Source: Spirochaetia bacterium
GTDB taxonomy: Bacteria > Spirochaetota > UBA4802 > UBA5550
NCBI GenBank assembly: GCA_009885955.1
Contig: VFJS01000068.1
Coordinates: 1 to 64,000 of the forward strand
Direction: 5' to 3'
Length of the DNA: 64,000 nt
Part shown: piece by piece, positions 35,619-44,918 of the stretch
How the letters are laid out: each line of letters starts with the position of its first letter
Numbering within the stretch: the first letter of the stretch is position 1
The notes under the pieces: generated by a model
Database searches by the model: none
Seen by the model: the letters and a program-made list of their open reading frames with translations, nothing else
What the model was told of the DNA's origin: nothing
Translations under genes and position numbers: made by a program

Positions 35619-36848
35619 TCAGTCCATTAATGTATAACCAGTTTCATGATGCTGTGTCAGGTCAAGGCCGATATGCTCATCCTTCCTTTCAACACGTATG
35701 CCTACTATTTTATCGACGAGCTTCAGGAGCAGGTAGGTGCCGATTCCAGAATATACAATGGCCACAAGAACGGTAATTGCCTGGATGCCAAGCTGTCCCG
35801 GATTTCCATAGAATAACCCGTCCGCTCCATCGGGATTAATTGTTTTGGTGGCAAAGAGGCCGGTTGCAAGGGCCCCGACAATACCGCATACGCCATGAAT
35901 CCCGAAGACATCAAGAGAATCATCATACCCGAAATATTTTTTTACCTTCGTGACAAAAAAGAAGCCGGCCATGCTTGCCATCGCGCCGATTGCAATTGCA
36001 GAGAGGGGAGTCACATATCCGGCAGCCGGTGTTATTGCGACAAGGCCGGCGACAATACCCGTTATGACTCCCAGAACTGTCGGGACGCCGTTAATCTTTC
36101 TGTCGAGAATCATCCACATTGTTCCTGCCGCGGCTGCGGCTGTATTCGTGACAAGGAACGCGCTTACTGCTGTTGCCCCGGCTGAAAGAGCGCTCCCTGC
36201 ATTGAATCCGAACCATCCGAACCATAGAAAACCCGCGCCGAAAAGGGCCAGGGGAAGATTATGCGGAGATGAATGGGCCTTGTGGTTTATTCTTTCGCCC
36301 ACATACATTGCCATGACCAGTGCCGCAACTCCGGCATTGATATGAATAACCGTCCCTCCGGCAAAGTCGAGCGCGCCCAGCTTTGCCAGCCAGCCCCCGT
36401 TTCCCCAAACCCAGTGGGCCATGGGATCATATATTACCGTTGACCAGAGTAAGCTGAAAATAATGAACCCGGAAAATTTAACCCTTTCCACGAATGCACC
36501 GATGATCAGAGCCGGTGTGATTATGGCAAACATCATCTGGAAAATCATGAATAGCTGGTGGGGGATTGTGGTTGCATAGATTTTACTGGGCTCAAGGCCG
36601 ACATGTGCCAGGCCGGCCCATTCCAGGCCTCCGATCAATCCGCCCTTGTCAGGGCCGAAAGCCAGGCTGTATCCGAAAAGAATCCACTGTAGTGAAATGA
36701 TGCATAAGAGTGCAGTACACTGCATCAGGATTGACAGGATATTTTTTTTCCTGACAAGCCCGCCGTAAAAAAAAGCAAGCGCCGGTATCATCATCATGAC
36801 CAGTGCTGATGCGATGAGCATCCATACGGTATCTGCCTGATTAATCAT
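35619..36848 (-). CDS. amtB: Ammonium transporter AmtB
   Basis: The protein is 409 aa from ATG 36848, where GGAGG lies 7 bp upstream; the ORF-track ATG at 36860 sits right against that ribosome binding site. About 11 TM helices are predicted. Conserved motifs are FFYGGLVRKKN (start), YDPMAHWVWG (Asp160 equivalent), HINAG and FGIHGVCG (the twin pore histidines). It conducts ammonium across the inner membrane and is regulated by the P-II protein encoded next. An upstream set of TGTAAC repeats may control the operon. Confidence 0.97.
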   Translation of the reverse strand: MINQADTVWMLIASALVMMMIPALAFFYGGLVRKKNILSILMQCTALLCIISLQWILFGYSLAFGPDKGGLIGGLEWAGLAHVGLEPSKIYATTIPHQLFMIFQMMFAIITPALIIGAFVERVKFSGFIIFSLLWSTVIYDPMAHWVWGNGGWLAKLGALDFAGGTVIHINAGVAALVMAMYVGERINHKAHSSPHNLPLALFGAGFLWFGWFGFNAGSALSAGATAVSAFLVTNTAAAAAGTMWMILDRKINGVPTVLGVITGIVAGLVAITPAAGYVTPLSAIAIGAMASMAGFFFVTKVKKYFGYDDSLDVFGIHGVCGIVGALATGLFATKTINPDGADGLFYGNPGQLGIQAITVLVAIVYSGIGTYLLLKLVDKIVGIRVERKDEHIGLDLTQHHETGYTLMD

Positions 36849-36960
36849 AAAATCCTCCATATAAAAATAAATTTAATATAATCATAAATAACAGAAATTA
36901 ATTTTTCATGTCAATGATTAAGATCCATCTACCTTTCAAATTTTCAGAATTTTACATTCC

Positions 36961-36988
36961 TGTAACAGGGCTGTAACAATATTGTAAC
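36961..36988. promoter_or_regulatory. Three TGTAAC repeats in exact 11-bp spacing (operator candidate)
   Basis: TGTAAC starts at 36961, 36972 and 36983, exactly one helical turn apart. On the minus strand it reads GTTACA-n5-GTTACA-n5-GTTACA, which resembles the 11-bp-spaced boxes bound by PhoP/PhoB-type response regulators. A weaker copy may lie one turn to the left. The repeats are 113-140 bp upstream of amtB and 280 bp upstream of the opposite-strand gene at 37268. The regulator is unknown. Confidence 0.55.
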
Positions 36989-37267
36989 ACTGCACATAAA
37001 ATAGAGATACACAGATGTTAAAATATTGTATGTGCATCCATGAAGATGAATTCCATGCAGGACAGTATCATTCTCAACAAGCAGACATATGACCTGCTGT
37101 GGATGCTCTTTACTTCTGTAAAAAATATTTTTTATAAAAATGGACATATGGCGGGGAACAGAAAGCTTAATATTGCGGCAAAAAAGTCCATTTTTACTTG
37201 ATAAATTAATAAAGAATAAATTATATTGATACTCAAAGGATAAAAATTATTTGGACGGGGGTTAAAT

Positions 37268-38062
37268 ATGATAATCTATACCATTATTGCATGTATACTG
37301 GCATTTACCGTAAATCTGCTTGCAGCGGAAGACGTTTTGATTAAAAAAACAGCAGAACATGTCTGCGCTTTATCATCGCAAAAGAAAAAATCGCGTATTG
37401 CCATACAGCCATTTACTGATGAAAAGGATCAGGAGTCTCCCGATTCTAAAAAATGTACAACATATATTATCAATTATATATTGAATTGCGGCAATATTAA
37501 AATAATCGATCCGGGTAAAGTAAAGAAAGTTCTTGAGGAGCAGGAAAAAGGGATGACCGGAATCATTGACGATGAAACAGCGCCTGCCGCGGGAAAGCTT
37601 CTCGGGGCCGATGCAATCCTATTCGGCCAGGTGGATGGCAAAGTCATACAGATCAGGATGGTAGATGCCGCGACAGGGGAAATACTTGGAGCAAAAGTTG
37701 AGGAAACGGGTGGAAACAGCACCACAGTCACGAAAGAAAATTTCAGCGACGATACATCAAAGGTGGCATTTAGAAATGAACAGCATAGAAAACAGCTTAA
37801 CTATCTGTTTAACAACCGGCCCCTTATCTTCATCCTCATTACTTCGACCGGGGATGAGCTGGCCGCTTTCAAGCAGCAGTATCCCAGGAGATACGAAAAG
37901 GCCCAGAATCGGCTGGATAACAACAGTGAAGAGAAGAAAATGAAATTCAAAAAATCGAGAAATTTTTTTCTTGATGCCAGGATAAAGGATAAAAAGTTCG
38001 ATGAGAAGATAATTGAGGAACAGAGAATGGTGCTGTCAAAATTTAAACATAAGGAACAATAA
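37268..38062 (+). CDS. CsgG/FlgO-like periplasmic protein
   Basis: The 264-aa protein has a signal peptide (MIIYTIIACILAFTVNLLAA) and a domain of the CsgG/LpoB/FlgO type. Motifs are RIAIQPFTDEK, YIINYILNCGNIKIIDPGKVKKVLEEQ, GKLLGADAILFGQV and IRMVDAATGEILGA. Such domains act in outer-membrane secretion, curli export or penicillin-binding protein activation. No lipobox Cys is visible at the signal end, so it may be soluble. The C-terminal third (~180-264) is a charged helical extension. The ATG follows GGGGG, a fair ribosome binding site. It is followed by a DUF6125-like gene 33 bp later. Confidence 0.75.
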   Translation: MIIYTIIACILAFTVNLLAAEDVLIKKTAEHVCALSSQKKKSRIAIQPFTDEKDQESPDSKKCTTYIINYILNCGNIKIIDPGKVKKVLEEQEKGMTGIIDDETAPAAGKLLGADAILFGQVDGKVIQIRMVDAATGEILGAKVEETGGNSTTVTKENFSDDTSKVAFRNEQHRKQLNYLFNNRPLIFILITSTGDELAAFKQQYPRRYEKAQNRLDNNSEEKKMKFKKSRNFFLDARIKDKKFDEKIIEEQRMVLSKFKHKEQ

Positions 38063-38094
38063 AGCATAAAAGATAATATCGGGGAAATAATTAT

Positions 38095-38658
38095 ATGGCT
38101 CATGATACACTCGAGGGATTGGAATTGCTGAAAAATCTTGATCGCGAGGAGTTGATCAGAATAATAATCGATGATGCAAAGAACTGGCTTGCCCATGACG
38201 GCCTATGGTTTCAGGCTGTTGAGAAAGACCATGGGCTCCAGGCTGCCATAAAAGCAGATCGTGATGCCTGGGAAAAATTTACCGTGATTGAAGCCCGAAG
38301 GATCATGGAGAGGCTGGGGTTAAGTCCGGGCGGCGGGATTAAGGCCCTGACTGAATGCCTTAAGCACAGGCTCTATGCCAGGCTGAATATACAGGAATGT
38401 ATTGAGGTGACCGACAGAAGGGCTGTTTTCAGGATGAATGACTGCAGGGTCCAGTCAGCCAGGAAGCGGAAAGGCCTTGCTGACTTCCCGTGCAAACCTG
38501 TGGGTATAATTGAATACACGAATTTCGCGCTTACCGTTGACCCGAGGATAAAAACGGTGTGCATCGCATGCCCGCCCGACAGTCACACCGATGAATTCTG
38601 GTGCGCATGGGAATTCACAATCGGGGAGGGATCGGGGGAATCATATGAAAAAACATGA
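38095..38658 (+). CDS. DUF6125-like protein
   Basis: The 187-aa protein is mostly helical at its start (ELLKNLDREELIRIIIDDAKNWLAHDGLWFQAVE). A Cys/His-containing C-terminal part (MNDCRVQSARKRKG, CPPDSHTDEFWCAWEF) resembles small cytosolic proteins annotated DUF6125 in anaerobes, distantly like the L-2-amino-thiazoline-4-carboxylate hydrolase fold. The conserved Cys residues suggest a metal or thiol site. No function can be named. Its stop region overlaps the start of the next, 52-aa, gene (tandem ATGA-like layout). Confidence 0.6.
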   Translation: MAHDTLEGLELLKNLDREELIRIIIDDAKNWLAHDGLWFQAVEKDHGLQAAIKADRDAWEKFTVIEARRIMERLGLSPGGGIKALTECLKHRLYARLNIQECIEVTDRRAVFRMNDCRVQSARKRKGLADFPCKPVGIIEYTNFALTVDPRIKTVCIACPPDSHTDEFWCAWEFTIGEGSGESYEKT

Positions 38659-38803
38659 TGAGAATAAGGAGCTCATAAAAAAAATCCGTACGGGCATAAG
38701 GTTAAAGACGAAAGCGCCCAAGGTTGAAAAGACAGGCAAAACGTACAACAGAAAAGGGAAGCACAAAAATAATTTAGATGAAACACAGATTAATAGAAAT
38801 TGA
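38645..38803 (+). CDS. Small basic protein (52 aa)
   Basis: The ORF track merges this into a longer frame from 38591; the better start is ATG 38645, which overlaps the end of the DUF6125-like gene by 14 bp. The product MKKHDENKELIKKIRTGIRLKTKAPKVEK... is Lys/Arg-rich and ends in NRKGKHKNNLDETQINRN, with a KxYNRKGKHK motif that recurs in small basic proteins of anaerobes. It may bind RNA. It also overlaps the start of the GNAT gene. Confidence 0.55.
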   Translation: MKKHDENKELIKKIRTGIRLKTKAPKVEKTGKTYNRKGKHKNNLDETQINRN

Positions 38804-39281
38804 TACATTAAAAGCCCATCCCGATTATGCCCCGATCCTGGCCCATTGGTCATATGATGAATGGTATAAAAATAGAGCCATGGAATTTGATCTTATTCTT
38901 AAATCCTATAAGGCCCGGACATTAAATGATCATATACCCATTTCACTCGTTGCCATCAATGTAAATTTTCCTGTTGGAATGGTTTCACTGAAAGAGAATG
39001 ATCTCTGGTCTCGAAAAGATCTCTCCCCCTGGCTCACAGCGCTTTATGTAATGCCAGAATACAGGGGTATGGGAATAGGAAGCATACTCATAGATGGGGC
39101 TGTCCAAAAGGCAGCCCGGCTCGGTTATGAAAGGATTTTTCTTTTTCTCGGCAAAAATAATACTTTTGATCTGGAAAATTTTTACAAGCATAAAGGCTGG
39201 TTGTTTTTCAGCAAAGCCTGTGATAATGACGGGGAAGATACTTCTATTTATTATACGTTAACTCAAGGGAATCCCAAATAA
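38778..39281 (+). CDS. GNAT-family N-acetyltransferase
   Basis: The 167-aa protein carries the acetyl-CoA-binding motif A in LYVMPEYRGMGIGSILIDG, followed by AARLGYERIFLFLGKNN and FYKHKGW (motif B). It is a typical single-domain GNAT enzyme. The substrate (amine of a metabolite or a protein N-terminus) is unknown. Its start overlaps the small basic protein by 26 bp, so the DUF6125, small basic protein and GNAT genes form one tightly packed unit. It converges with the HD-GYP gene. Confidence 0.85.
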   Translation: MKHRLIEIDTLKAHPDYAPILAHWSYDEWYKNRAMEFDLILKSYKARTLNDHIPISLVAINVNFPVGMVSLKENDLWSRKDLSPWLTALYVMPEYRGMGIGSILIDGAVQKAARLGYERIFLFLGKNNTFDLENFYKHKGWLFFSKACDNDGEDTSIYYTLTQGNPK

Positions 39282-39300
39282 TTAATATTATTAGAATTGC

Positions 39301-40659
39301 CTATAAATTATTAAAAGAATACCCGTCTTCCCTGAAAAGGGCAATACATGACTTCACAACATCATCGTCATAGTATTTACCGCTGTTTTTGGATATCTCA
39401 CTCAATGCAAGTTCAATACCGAGAGAGGCCCTGTAGGGCCTGTGCGAAGCCATTGCTTCTACAACATCGGCAACTGAGATGATTTTTGATTCGAGGCGGA
39501 TTTTATCCCCGGTGAGCCCCATGGGATATCCGGAACCGTCTAACCTTTCATGATGCTGGAAAACAATTTCGGCGATAGGCCATGGGAATTCAATTGATTT
39601 TAATATATCAAAACCAACCTGGGGGTGATGTTTTATGAGGTTAAATTCAATATCTGTTATTTTCCCCGGTTTGCTTAGAATTTCGGCAGGTATGGATATC
39701 TTCCCCAGGTCGTGTATAACCCCGGCCATCCTGATTCCGTCAATAGTGTCATAGGGGAGGTTCATTTTATTTGCTATCAGTCTGGCCAGGTTAGCAACTT
39801 TTTTCTGGTGTCCGGCAGTGTATGGGTCTCTTGTCTCCACGGTATATGCCATTGCCTGAATAACGCCGCCCATGGCCTTCCTCAGCTTTTTGAGGCTTTC
39901 ATGAAGATTGTCCTCGGATTTTATACTTTCTGATATATCCCTGAAAACTGTAACGGTTCCTATTAAATTGCCGGTTGTATCCAGCTGGGGGGACGTCCTG
40001 TAGTCAATCGGGACTTTAATCCCCGTGGCTGAAATGAGGTATTCCCTGTACTTGTCGTTATGATGGATCTCTGTTTCGCTTTGGTGCCTGTTCATGTGCT
40101 CAATTTTTATTATAGTATTCAGATTGCTGCCAATAGATGATTCTTTGATGCAGCCGGTCATCTCTTCAGCAACCGGATTCATGTACGTTATCATCCCTTC
40201 ATGGTCTGCAACGATAACTGCATCGCTTATGCTTTTAAGGATGCCGGAATATTTTTCCTCCTCGTCTTTCAGCATCTTTTCCATTGAATATTTCATGAAA
40301 GCCATTTCTATTGCTGCCTTCAATTCATTTTTATCTACCGGCTTGATAATGTAACCGAAGGGATTGGTTGTCCTTATCCGTTTAAGAACTGATTCCTCAG
40401 ACGAGTAGGTAATATAGATGACAGGAATTTTAAAATTTTCGTAAATATACCTGGCCGATTCAATTCCATCCATTTCTCCTTCAAGGGTAATATCCATGAG
40501 GATTATATCGGGCTTTGTTTTTTTTGAAAATTCAATTGCTTCCTCGCCTGTTGTTACAGATGAAGCGACAGTATAGCCAAGGTCATGTAAATAACTTCGT
40601 ATAAGCCTGGATGTTTCTCTATTATCTTCAACTATCAGTATTCTGCTTTCTTTTTGCAT
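39301..40659 (-). CDS. Receiver-PAS-HD-GYP cyclic-di-GMP phosphodiesterase
   Basis: The 452-aa protein has a receiver domain (~5-120: RILIVEDNRET, acceptor Asp in IILMDITL, Lys in IIKPVDK), a PAS domain (~140-255: ILKSISDAVIVADHEGM) and an HD-GYP output domain (~265-452: GVIHDLGKISIP, HHPQVGFDIL, HHERLDGSGYP). All metal-binding histidines, aspartates and the GYP loop are present, so it should hydrolyse c-di-GMP. It would link a phosphorelay to second-messenger control of surface traits, such as the neighbouring polysaccharide cluster. It is soluble. Confidence 0.92.
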   Translation of the reverse strand: MQKESRILIVEDNRETSRLIRSYLHDLGYTVASSVTTGEEAIEFSKKTKPDIILMDITLEGEMDGIESARYIYENFKIPVIYITYSSEESVLKRIRTTNPFGYIIKPVDKNELKAAIEMAFMKYSMEKMLKDEEEKYSGILKSISDAVIVADHEGMITYMNPVAEEMTGCIKESSIGSNLNTIIKIEHMNRHQSETEIHHNDKYREYLISATGIKVPIDYRTSPQLDTTGNLIGTVTVFRDISESIKSEDNLHESLKKLRKAMGGVIQAMAYTVETRDPYTAGHQKKVANLARLIANKMNLPYDTIDGIRMAGVIHDLGKISIPAEILSKPGKITDIEFNLIKHHPQVGFDILKSIEFPWPIAEIVFQHHERLDGSGYPMGLTGDKIRLESKIISVADVVEAMASHRPYRASLGIELALSEISKNSGKYYDDDVVKSCIALFREDGYSFNNL

Positions 40660-40795
40660 CTTTATACCGTATTTTTGATCATTTAGTAATTATTTAAGGG
40701 ATTTGTCATTCATATGATAAATACAAAAGATAAATAATTCAAGAAAAAAATTGAAAAATTGACATTTATAGGGGTAATGATTAATTTTTTTAAAA

Positions 40796-41482
40796 TTATG
40801 TAGTAACTTTTGAAATTAATTTTGCCAGTGAATAATCATCGCCGGTTGTGATTTTGAAATTTGAATAACTTCCTTCTACCATGCCGACTTCATAACCCCC
40901 GCTGATTGCTATTGAGATATCATCCGTGGCTTCTGTAATACCTTTTTTCATTGCCTTTTCATGGGCGTCCCTGATAATTCTGTAGCGGAAACCCTGGGGT
41001 GTCTGGGCATAGTAGAGGTTTTCTCTTGGCCTGATTGATTTTACGATTTCCGATTCAATTTCAGCCACGGTGTCAGTGACCCTGACATAGGTCCCTGCTG
41101 CGCCGTATTTTTTTACCGCAGCAATAATATTTTTGATGATTTTAGGGCTGATAAAGGGCCTTGCGGCATCGTGAATGATTATAAGGTCCCCGGCATTAAA
41201 ACTGACTGATGTAAGGGCATTATATACAGAACCCTGTCTTGTAGCCCCCCCTTCGACAACACGGACAATCTTGCGCCACTTGCTTCTGTCAATTTCTGAA
41301 TCAATGCTGTCGAGATATTTTCCGGGCAATACCGGTATGATGAGATCGATATCATTCAGCATCTGAAAGATCTCTATGGTTACGGTTACGATGCTTTTCC
41401 CTTTCAGGGGAAGGAACTGTTTCGGCAAGTCGCCTCCAAACCGTTCCCCCTTTCCCCCGGCAAGGATAATGGCGTAATTCAT
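40796..41482 (-). CDS. ispD: IspD-type 2-C-methyl-D-erythritol 4-phosphate cytidylyltransferase
   Basis: The 228-aa protein carries the IspD core motifs: AGGKGERFGGDLPKQFLPL, VEGGATRQGSVYNAL, HDAARPFI, QTPQGFRYRIIRDAHE, ATDD and SYSNFKITTGDD. These motifs are shared with TarI, which makes CDP-ribitol for teichoic-type polymers, and the gene sits in the rhamnose operon, so a CDP-alditol role cannot be excluded. It overlaps rfbB by 4 bp (ATGA), hence is translated from the same message. Full-length enzymes are about 230 residues, so it is complete. Confidence 0.8.
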   Translation of the reverse strand: MNYAIILAGGKGERFGGDLPKQFLPLKGKSIVTVTIEIFQMLNDIDLIIPVLPGKYLDSIDSEIDRSKWRKIVRVVEGGATRQGSVYNALTSVSFNAGDLIIIHDAARPFISPKIIKNIIAAVKKYGAAGTYVRVTDTVAEIESEIVKSIRPRENLYYAQTPQGFRYRIIRDAHEKAMKKGITEATDDISIAISGGYEVGMVEGSYSNFKITTGDDYSLAKLISKVTT

Positions 41483-42546
41483 CTTACCTCATAATTTTTT
41501 TCAATCCACTTCCGGTAATCCCCGCTGCGGACATTGTCTATCCACTGTTTGTTATCCAGGTACCACCCCACAGTAAGTTCCAGTCCTTTTTCAAAATCAA
41601 GGGAGCGTTTCCATCCGAGTCCCTGTTTAATTTTATCGCAATTGATCGCGTATCTCCTGTCATGGCCTGGCCTGTCCCTGACATAGGTAATAAGCTTTTT
41701 ATAGTAATCTTTTTCTTTTCCGGTATGCAATGCGACTTTTTCACAGAGTGTATGTAATAGCGTGATATTCTGCAGCTCATTTTCACCGCCGATATTGTAT
41801 GTTTCACCGGATTCGCCATTTTTTATGATAAGCCAGACACCGCTGTTGTGGTCATCAACGTAAATCCAGTCGCGGACATTTTTCCCGTCGCCGTATACCG
41901 GGAGAGGTTTTTCATCGAGCATATTTGATATCATTATCGGTATGAGCTTTTCAGGAAACTGGTAGGGGCCGTAATTATTAGAGCAATTGGACATGGTCAC
42001 CGGGATCCCATAGGTGTGGTTATATGCCATGACCAGGTGGTCTGATGATGCCTTTGATGCTGAATAGGGGCTCCTGGGATCGTATGGCGTATTCTCATAA
42101 AAAAATCCCTCATCGCCAAGGGATCCGTAAACTTCATCGGTGCTTACATGGTGGAATAGAACATCTTTTCTCTCCTTCCACATCTCTCTTACAGTTTCAA
42201 GAAGGGTAAAAGTCCCTATTATATTTGTCTGGATAAATTCGCCGGGCCCGTGAATTGACCTGTCAACATGGGATTCCGCCGCGAGGTGGACAATCGTGTC
42301 AATTTCAAATTTTTGTAACACTTCTTTCATTGAGGTGAAATTGCAGATGTCCATTTTTGTAAAAATATACCTTTCACCGCATTGTTCCCCGATGCCCTTC
42401 AGGTTTTCCTGATTTCCGGCATAGGTGAGCTTATCTACATTGATAATGCGGCCCTTAAAATCATTTTGCCCTAACAGGTACCGTATAAAATTTGATCCAA
42501 TGAATCCAGAACCGCCTGTTACCATTACATTTTCAAGTTTTCGCAT
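41479..42546 (-). CDS. rfbB: dTDP-glucose 4,6-dehydratase
   Basis: The extended short-chain dehydrogenase is 355 aa from the ATG at 42546; the track uses an upstream ATG at 42555 whose AGGA is only a base or two away. It has the NAD site TGGSGFIGSNFIRYL, the catalytic YSASKASSDHLV and the active-site STDEVYG. It makes dTDP-4-keto-6-deoxyglucose from dTDP-glucose. The operon order on this strand is rfbA, rfbC, rfbD, rfbB, ispD. Confidence 0.96.
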   Translation of the reverse strand: MRKLENVMVTGGSGFIGSNFIRYLLGQNDFKGRIINVDKLTYAGNQENLKGIGEQCGERYIFTKMDICNFTSMKEVLQKFEIDTIVHLAAESHVDRSIHGPGEFIQTNIIGTFTLLETVREMWKERKDVLFHHVSTDEVYGSLGDEGFFYENTPYDPRSPYSASKASSDHLVMAYNHTYGIPVTMSNCSNNYGPYQFPEKLIPIMISNMLDEKPLPVYGDGKNVRDWIYVDDHNSGVWLIIKNGESGETYNIGGENELQNITLLHTLCEKVALHTGKEKDYYKKLITYVRDRPGHDRRYAINCDKIKQGLGWKRSLDFEKGLELTVGWYLDNKQWIDNVRSGDYRKWIEKNYEVR

Positions 42547-42574
42547 ACAATACATTTCCTGATATATTAAATTT

Positions 42575-43447
42575 TTATTTTTCTATATTCTTAATCGAAG
42601 ATAAAAATGAATCAAGCATTTCCTCCCAGGCCGGTACCCTGATATGAAGCTCTTTTAAAATTTTTTCCTTTGAAAGATAGGAGTTGAAGGGCCGCTTTGC
42701 CTTTGTGGGATAATCCTTTGTTTCAATGGGAATGATGTTGACATTGGTATCAATGATATGATAATTTTTTGCTTTTTCATATACAGCCATGGCAAAATCG
42801 TACCAGGTGATTTTTCCTTCGCCGGAGTAATGATAGATCCCGTATTTGTCTGAATCAGTTGTGATAATATGATACAATGCCTTTGACAAATCCCCTGTAT
42901 AGGTTGGACTGCCCCACTGGTCATTCACAACCTTTACCGTATCCTTTTCCCTGAACAGCTTCAGCATGGTAAAAACGAAATTATTTCCGTTTTTACCAAA
43001 GAGCCATGATATTCTTAATATGAAATGTTTGTGCCACTCCTCAGATAAAAGCCTGTCCCCGCTGAGCTTGCTTTTCCCATATACCGTTACCGGTTCCGTG
43101 TCATCATTTTCATTGTAGGCCCCGCTTTTTAACCCGTCGTACACATAGTCCGTTGAAAAATGGATAATTTTCGCATTGATTTCTTTTGCAACTCCCGCTA
43201 TATTCTGTACACCGGCGCTGTTCACCAGGAAGGCCCTGTCGATGTCATCTTCAGCCCTGTCGACCGCGGTATAGGCTGAGCAGTTTATTATCCATGAGAT
43301 ATTTTTGCCTGCGGCGAATTCCCTGAGCCTGCCGGAATCGGTTATATCCACATCCATATCTGATGTATAACAGCTGACTCCCCGTGTTATGAAAAGTTCC
43401 TCAATCTCACTTCCAAGCATTCCCCTGTTGCCGATGAGCCATATCAT
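42575..43447 (-). CDS. rfbD: dTDP-4-dehydrorhamnose reductase
   Basis: The 290-aa SDR-like enzyme is the last step to dTDP-L-rhamnose. It has the NAD(P) site WLIGNRGMLGSEI, the RfbD motif FSTDYVYDG and TVYGKSKLSGDRLL (catalytic Tyr and Lys), and RISWLFGKNGNNFV. Length matches the family. It lies between rfbC (52 bp upstream) and rfbB (28 bp to the chosen start). All catalytic elements look intact. Confidence 0.96.
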   Translation of the reverse strand: MIWLIGNRGMLGSEIEELFITRGVSCYTSDMDVDITDSGRLREFAAGKNISWIINCSAYTAVDRAEDDIDRAFLVNSAGVQNIAGVAKEINAKIIHFSTDYVYDGLKSGAYNENDDTEPVTVYGKSKLSGDRLLSEEWHKHFILRISWLFGKNGNNFVFTMLKLFREKDTVKVVNDQWGSPTYTGDLSKALYHIITTDSDKYGIYHYSGEGKITWYDFAMAVYEKAKNYHIIDTNVNIIPIETKDYPTKAKRPFNSYLSKEKILKELHIRVPAWEEMLDSFLSSIKNIEK

Positions 43448-43499
43448 ACTTTTCTCATATTTTTTACCGGTGATATTTTTTTATGTTTGTGTATAGAGA

Positions 43500-44045
43500 T
43501 TAAAAAATTTCTGCATTTTTCAATAAGGGGAGTAAGTTATCTTTTGATGAAATGATTGGATTCTTCACAGGCCAATCCACTTTTATCCCGGGATCATTCC
43601 ATATAATTCCGGAATCGAGTTCGGGAGAATACTCACTGGTGCATTTATAAACAAGATGTACATCATTGCTCAGAGCAACAAATCCATGGGCAAAGCCGGC
43701 GGGTATGAATAACATTTTTCTGTTTTCTTCTGATAATATTACTGAGACCCATTTCATGAACGTTTTCGATTCCCGGCGGATATCCACCATAACATCCCAC
43801 ACCTCGCCCTTTATGACCCGTACAAGTTTTCCCTGGGCCTGCGGATTTTTCTGATAATGGAGCCCCCGTAAAACATTTTTCCTGGACAAAGAATGGTTAT
43901 CCTGGACAAATTGTCCGGGGATGCCATTCTTAATGAATTCTGATGCTTTATACGATTCAAAAAAAAATCCACGGTCGTCAAAAAAAACCTGCGGCTCAAT
44001 GATGATCAGTTCCGGAATTTCAAGTTTTTTAAAAATTGGCGGCAA
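43500..44045 (-). CDS. rfbC: dTDP-4-dehydrorhamnose 3,5-epimerase
   Basis: The 181-aa cupin-type epimerase has DDRGFFFESYKA, FVQDNHSLSRKNVLRGLHYQ (active-site His) and FIPAGFAHGFVALS with the catalytic Tyr in VYKCTSEYSP. The only start in reach of the family N-terminus is TTG at 44045, directly after the rfbA stop codon, so translation probably depends on rfbA. It converts dTDP-4-keto-6-deoxyglucose to the L-lyxo form. Confidence 0.95.
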   Translation of the reverse strand: MPPIFKKLEIPELIIIEPQVFFDDRGFFFESYKASEFIKNGIPGQFVQDNHSLSRKNVLRGLHYQKNPQAQGKLVRVIKGEVWDVMVDIRRESKTFMKWVSVILSEENRKMLFIPAGFAHGFVALSNDVHLVYKCTSEYSPELDSGIIWNDPGIKVDWPVKNPIISSKDNLLPLLKNAEIF

Positions 44046-44918
44046 TCAGTATTCTCTCCTTAAAATATCAAGTAAATATTCACCATATCCTGATTTAAGC
44101 AGGGGTCCAGCCAGTTTTTTAAGCTGTTCTGAATCAATATATTTCATCCGGTAAGCTACCTCTTCTATGCATGAAATTTTCAGTCCCTGCCTGTCTTCAA
44201 TTGTCTTAACGTAGAGTGCGGCATCTATCAGTGAGTCATGCGTACCGGTATCAAGCCATGCGAAACCACGGCCCATTATCTCCACCTTTAATTTACCCCT
44301 TCTCAGATACTCCATGTTTACATCGGTAATTTCAATCTCACCCCTGTGCGACGGCTTGATATGCGCTGCTATGTCAACTACATCATTGTCATAGAAGTAC
44401 AGGCCCACAACGGCATAATGTGATCTGGGATTTTTCGGCTTTTCTTCAATAGAAATGGCTTTTCCCTCACTGTCGAATTCAACAACCCCGTATCTTTCAG
44501 GATCATGCACATAATAACCGAATATTGTGGCGCCCGATATCTGCATTGAGGCCCTTGTCAGCATATCAGGGAGGCCGTGGCCATAGAAAATATTGTCGCC
44601 GAGTATAAGGCAGACCGAATCTTTTCCGATGAAGTCCCTTCCAACAATAAAAGCATCAGCAAGTCCGCGGGGGGTCTCCTGCACTTTATATTGAAGGGTA
44701 AGCCCCAGTTGTTTCCCATTTCCCAGAAATTTTTCAAAATTGCCCGTGTCTTCGGGAGTTGAAATGATGAGGATGTCCCTGATGCCCCCAAGCATCAGGA
44801 TTGACAGGGGATAATATATCATGGGTTTGTCATATATGGGCAGAAGCTGTTTGCAAATGGTTTGCGTTATGGGGTACAGTCTTGTTCCTGACCCGCCTGC
44901 TAAAATAATACCCTTCAT
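44046..44918 (-). CDS. rfbA: Glucose-1-phosphate thymidylyltransferase
   Basis: The 290-aa nucleotidyltransferase has the signature [32 protein letters not shown]. Further active-site motifs are GPRGLADAF-like [59 protein letters not shown] and [13 protein letters not shown]. It makes dTDP-glucose, the first step of the rhamnose pathway, and is the first gene of the rfb operon. The 460 bp upstream are A/T-rich, without ORFs. Confidence 0.97.
   Translation of the reverse strand: MKGIILAGGSGTRLYPITQTICKQLLPIYDKPMIYYPLSILMLGGIRDILIISTPEDTGNFEKFLGNGKQLGLTLQYKVQETPRGLADAFIVGRDFIGKDSVCLILGDNIFYGHGLPDMLTRASMQISGATIFGYYVHDPERYGVVEFDSEGKAISIEEKPKNPRSHYAVVGLYFYDNDVVDIAAHIKPSHRGEIEITDVNMEYLRRGKLKVEIMGRGFAWLDTGTHDSLIDAALYVKTIEDRQGLKISCIEEVAYRMKYIDSEQLKKLAGPLLKSGYGEYLLDILRREY

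Noticed and set aside
36944-37147. 67-aa ORF upstream of amtB
   Set aside because: Covers the regulatory repeats, has no ribosome binding site or family match.
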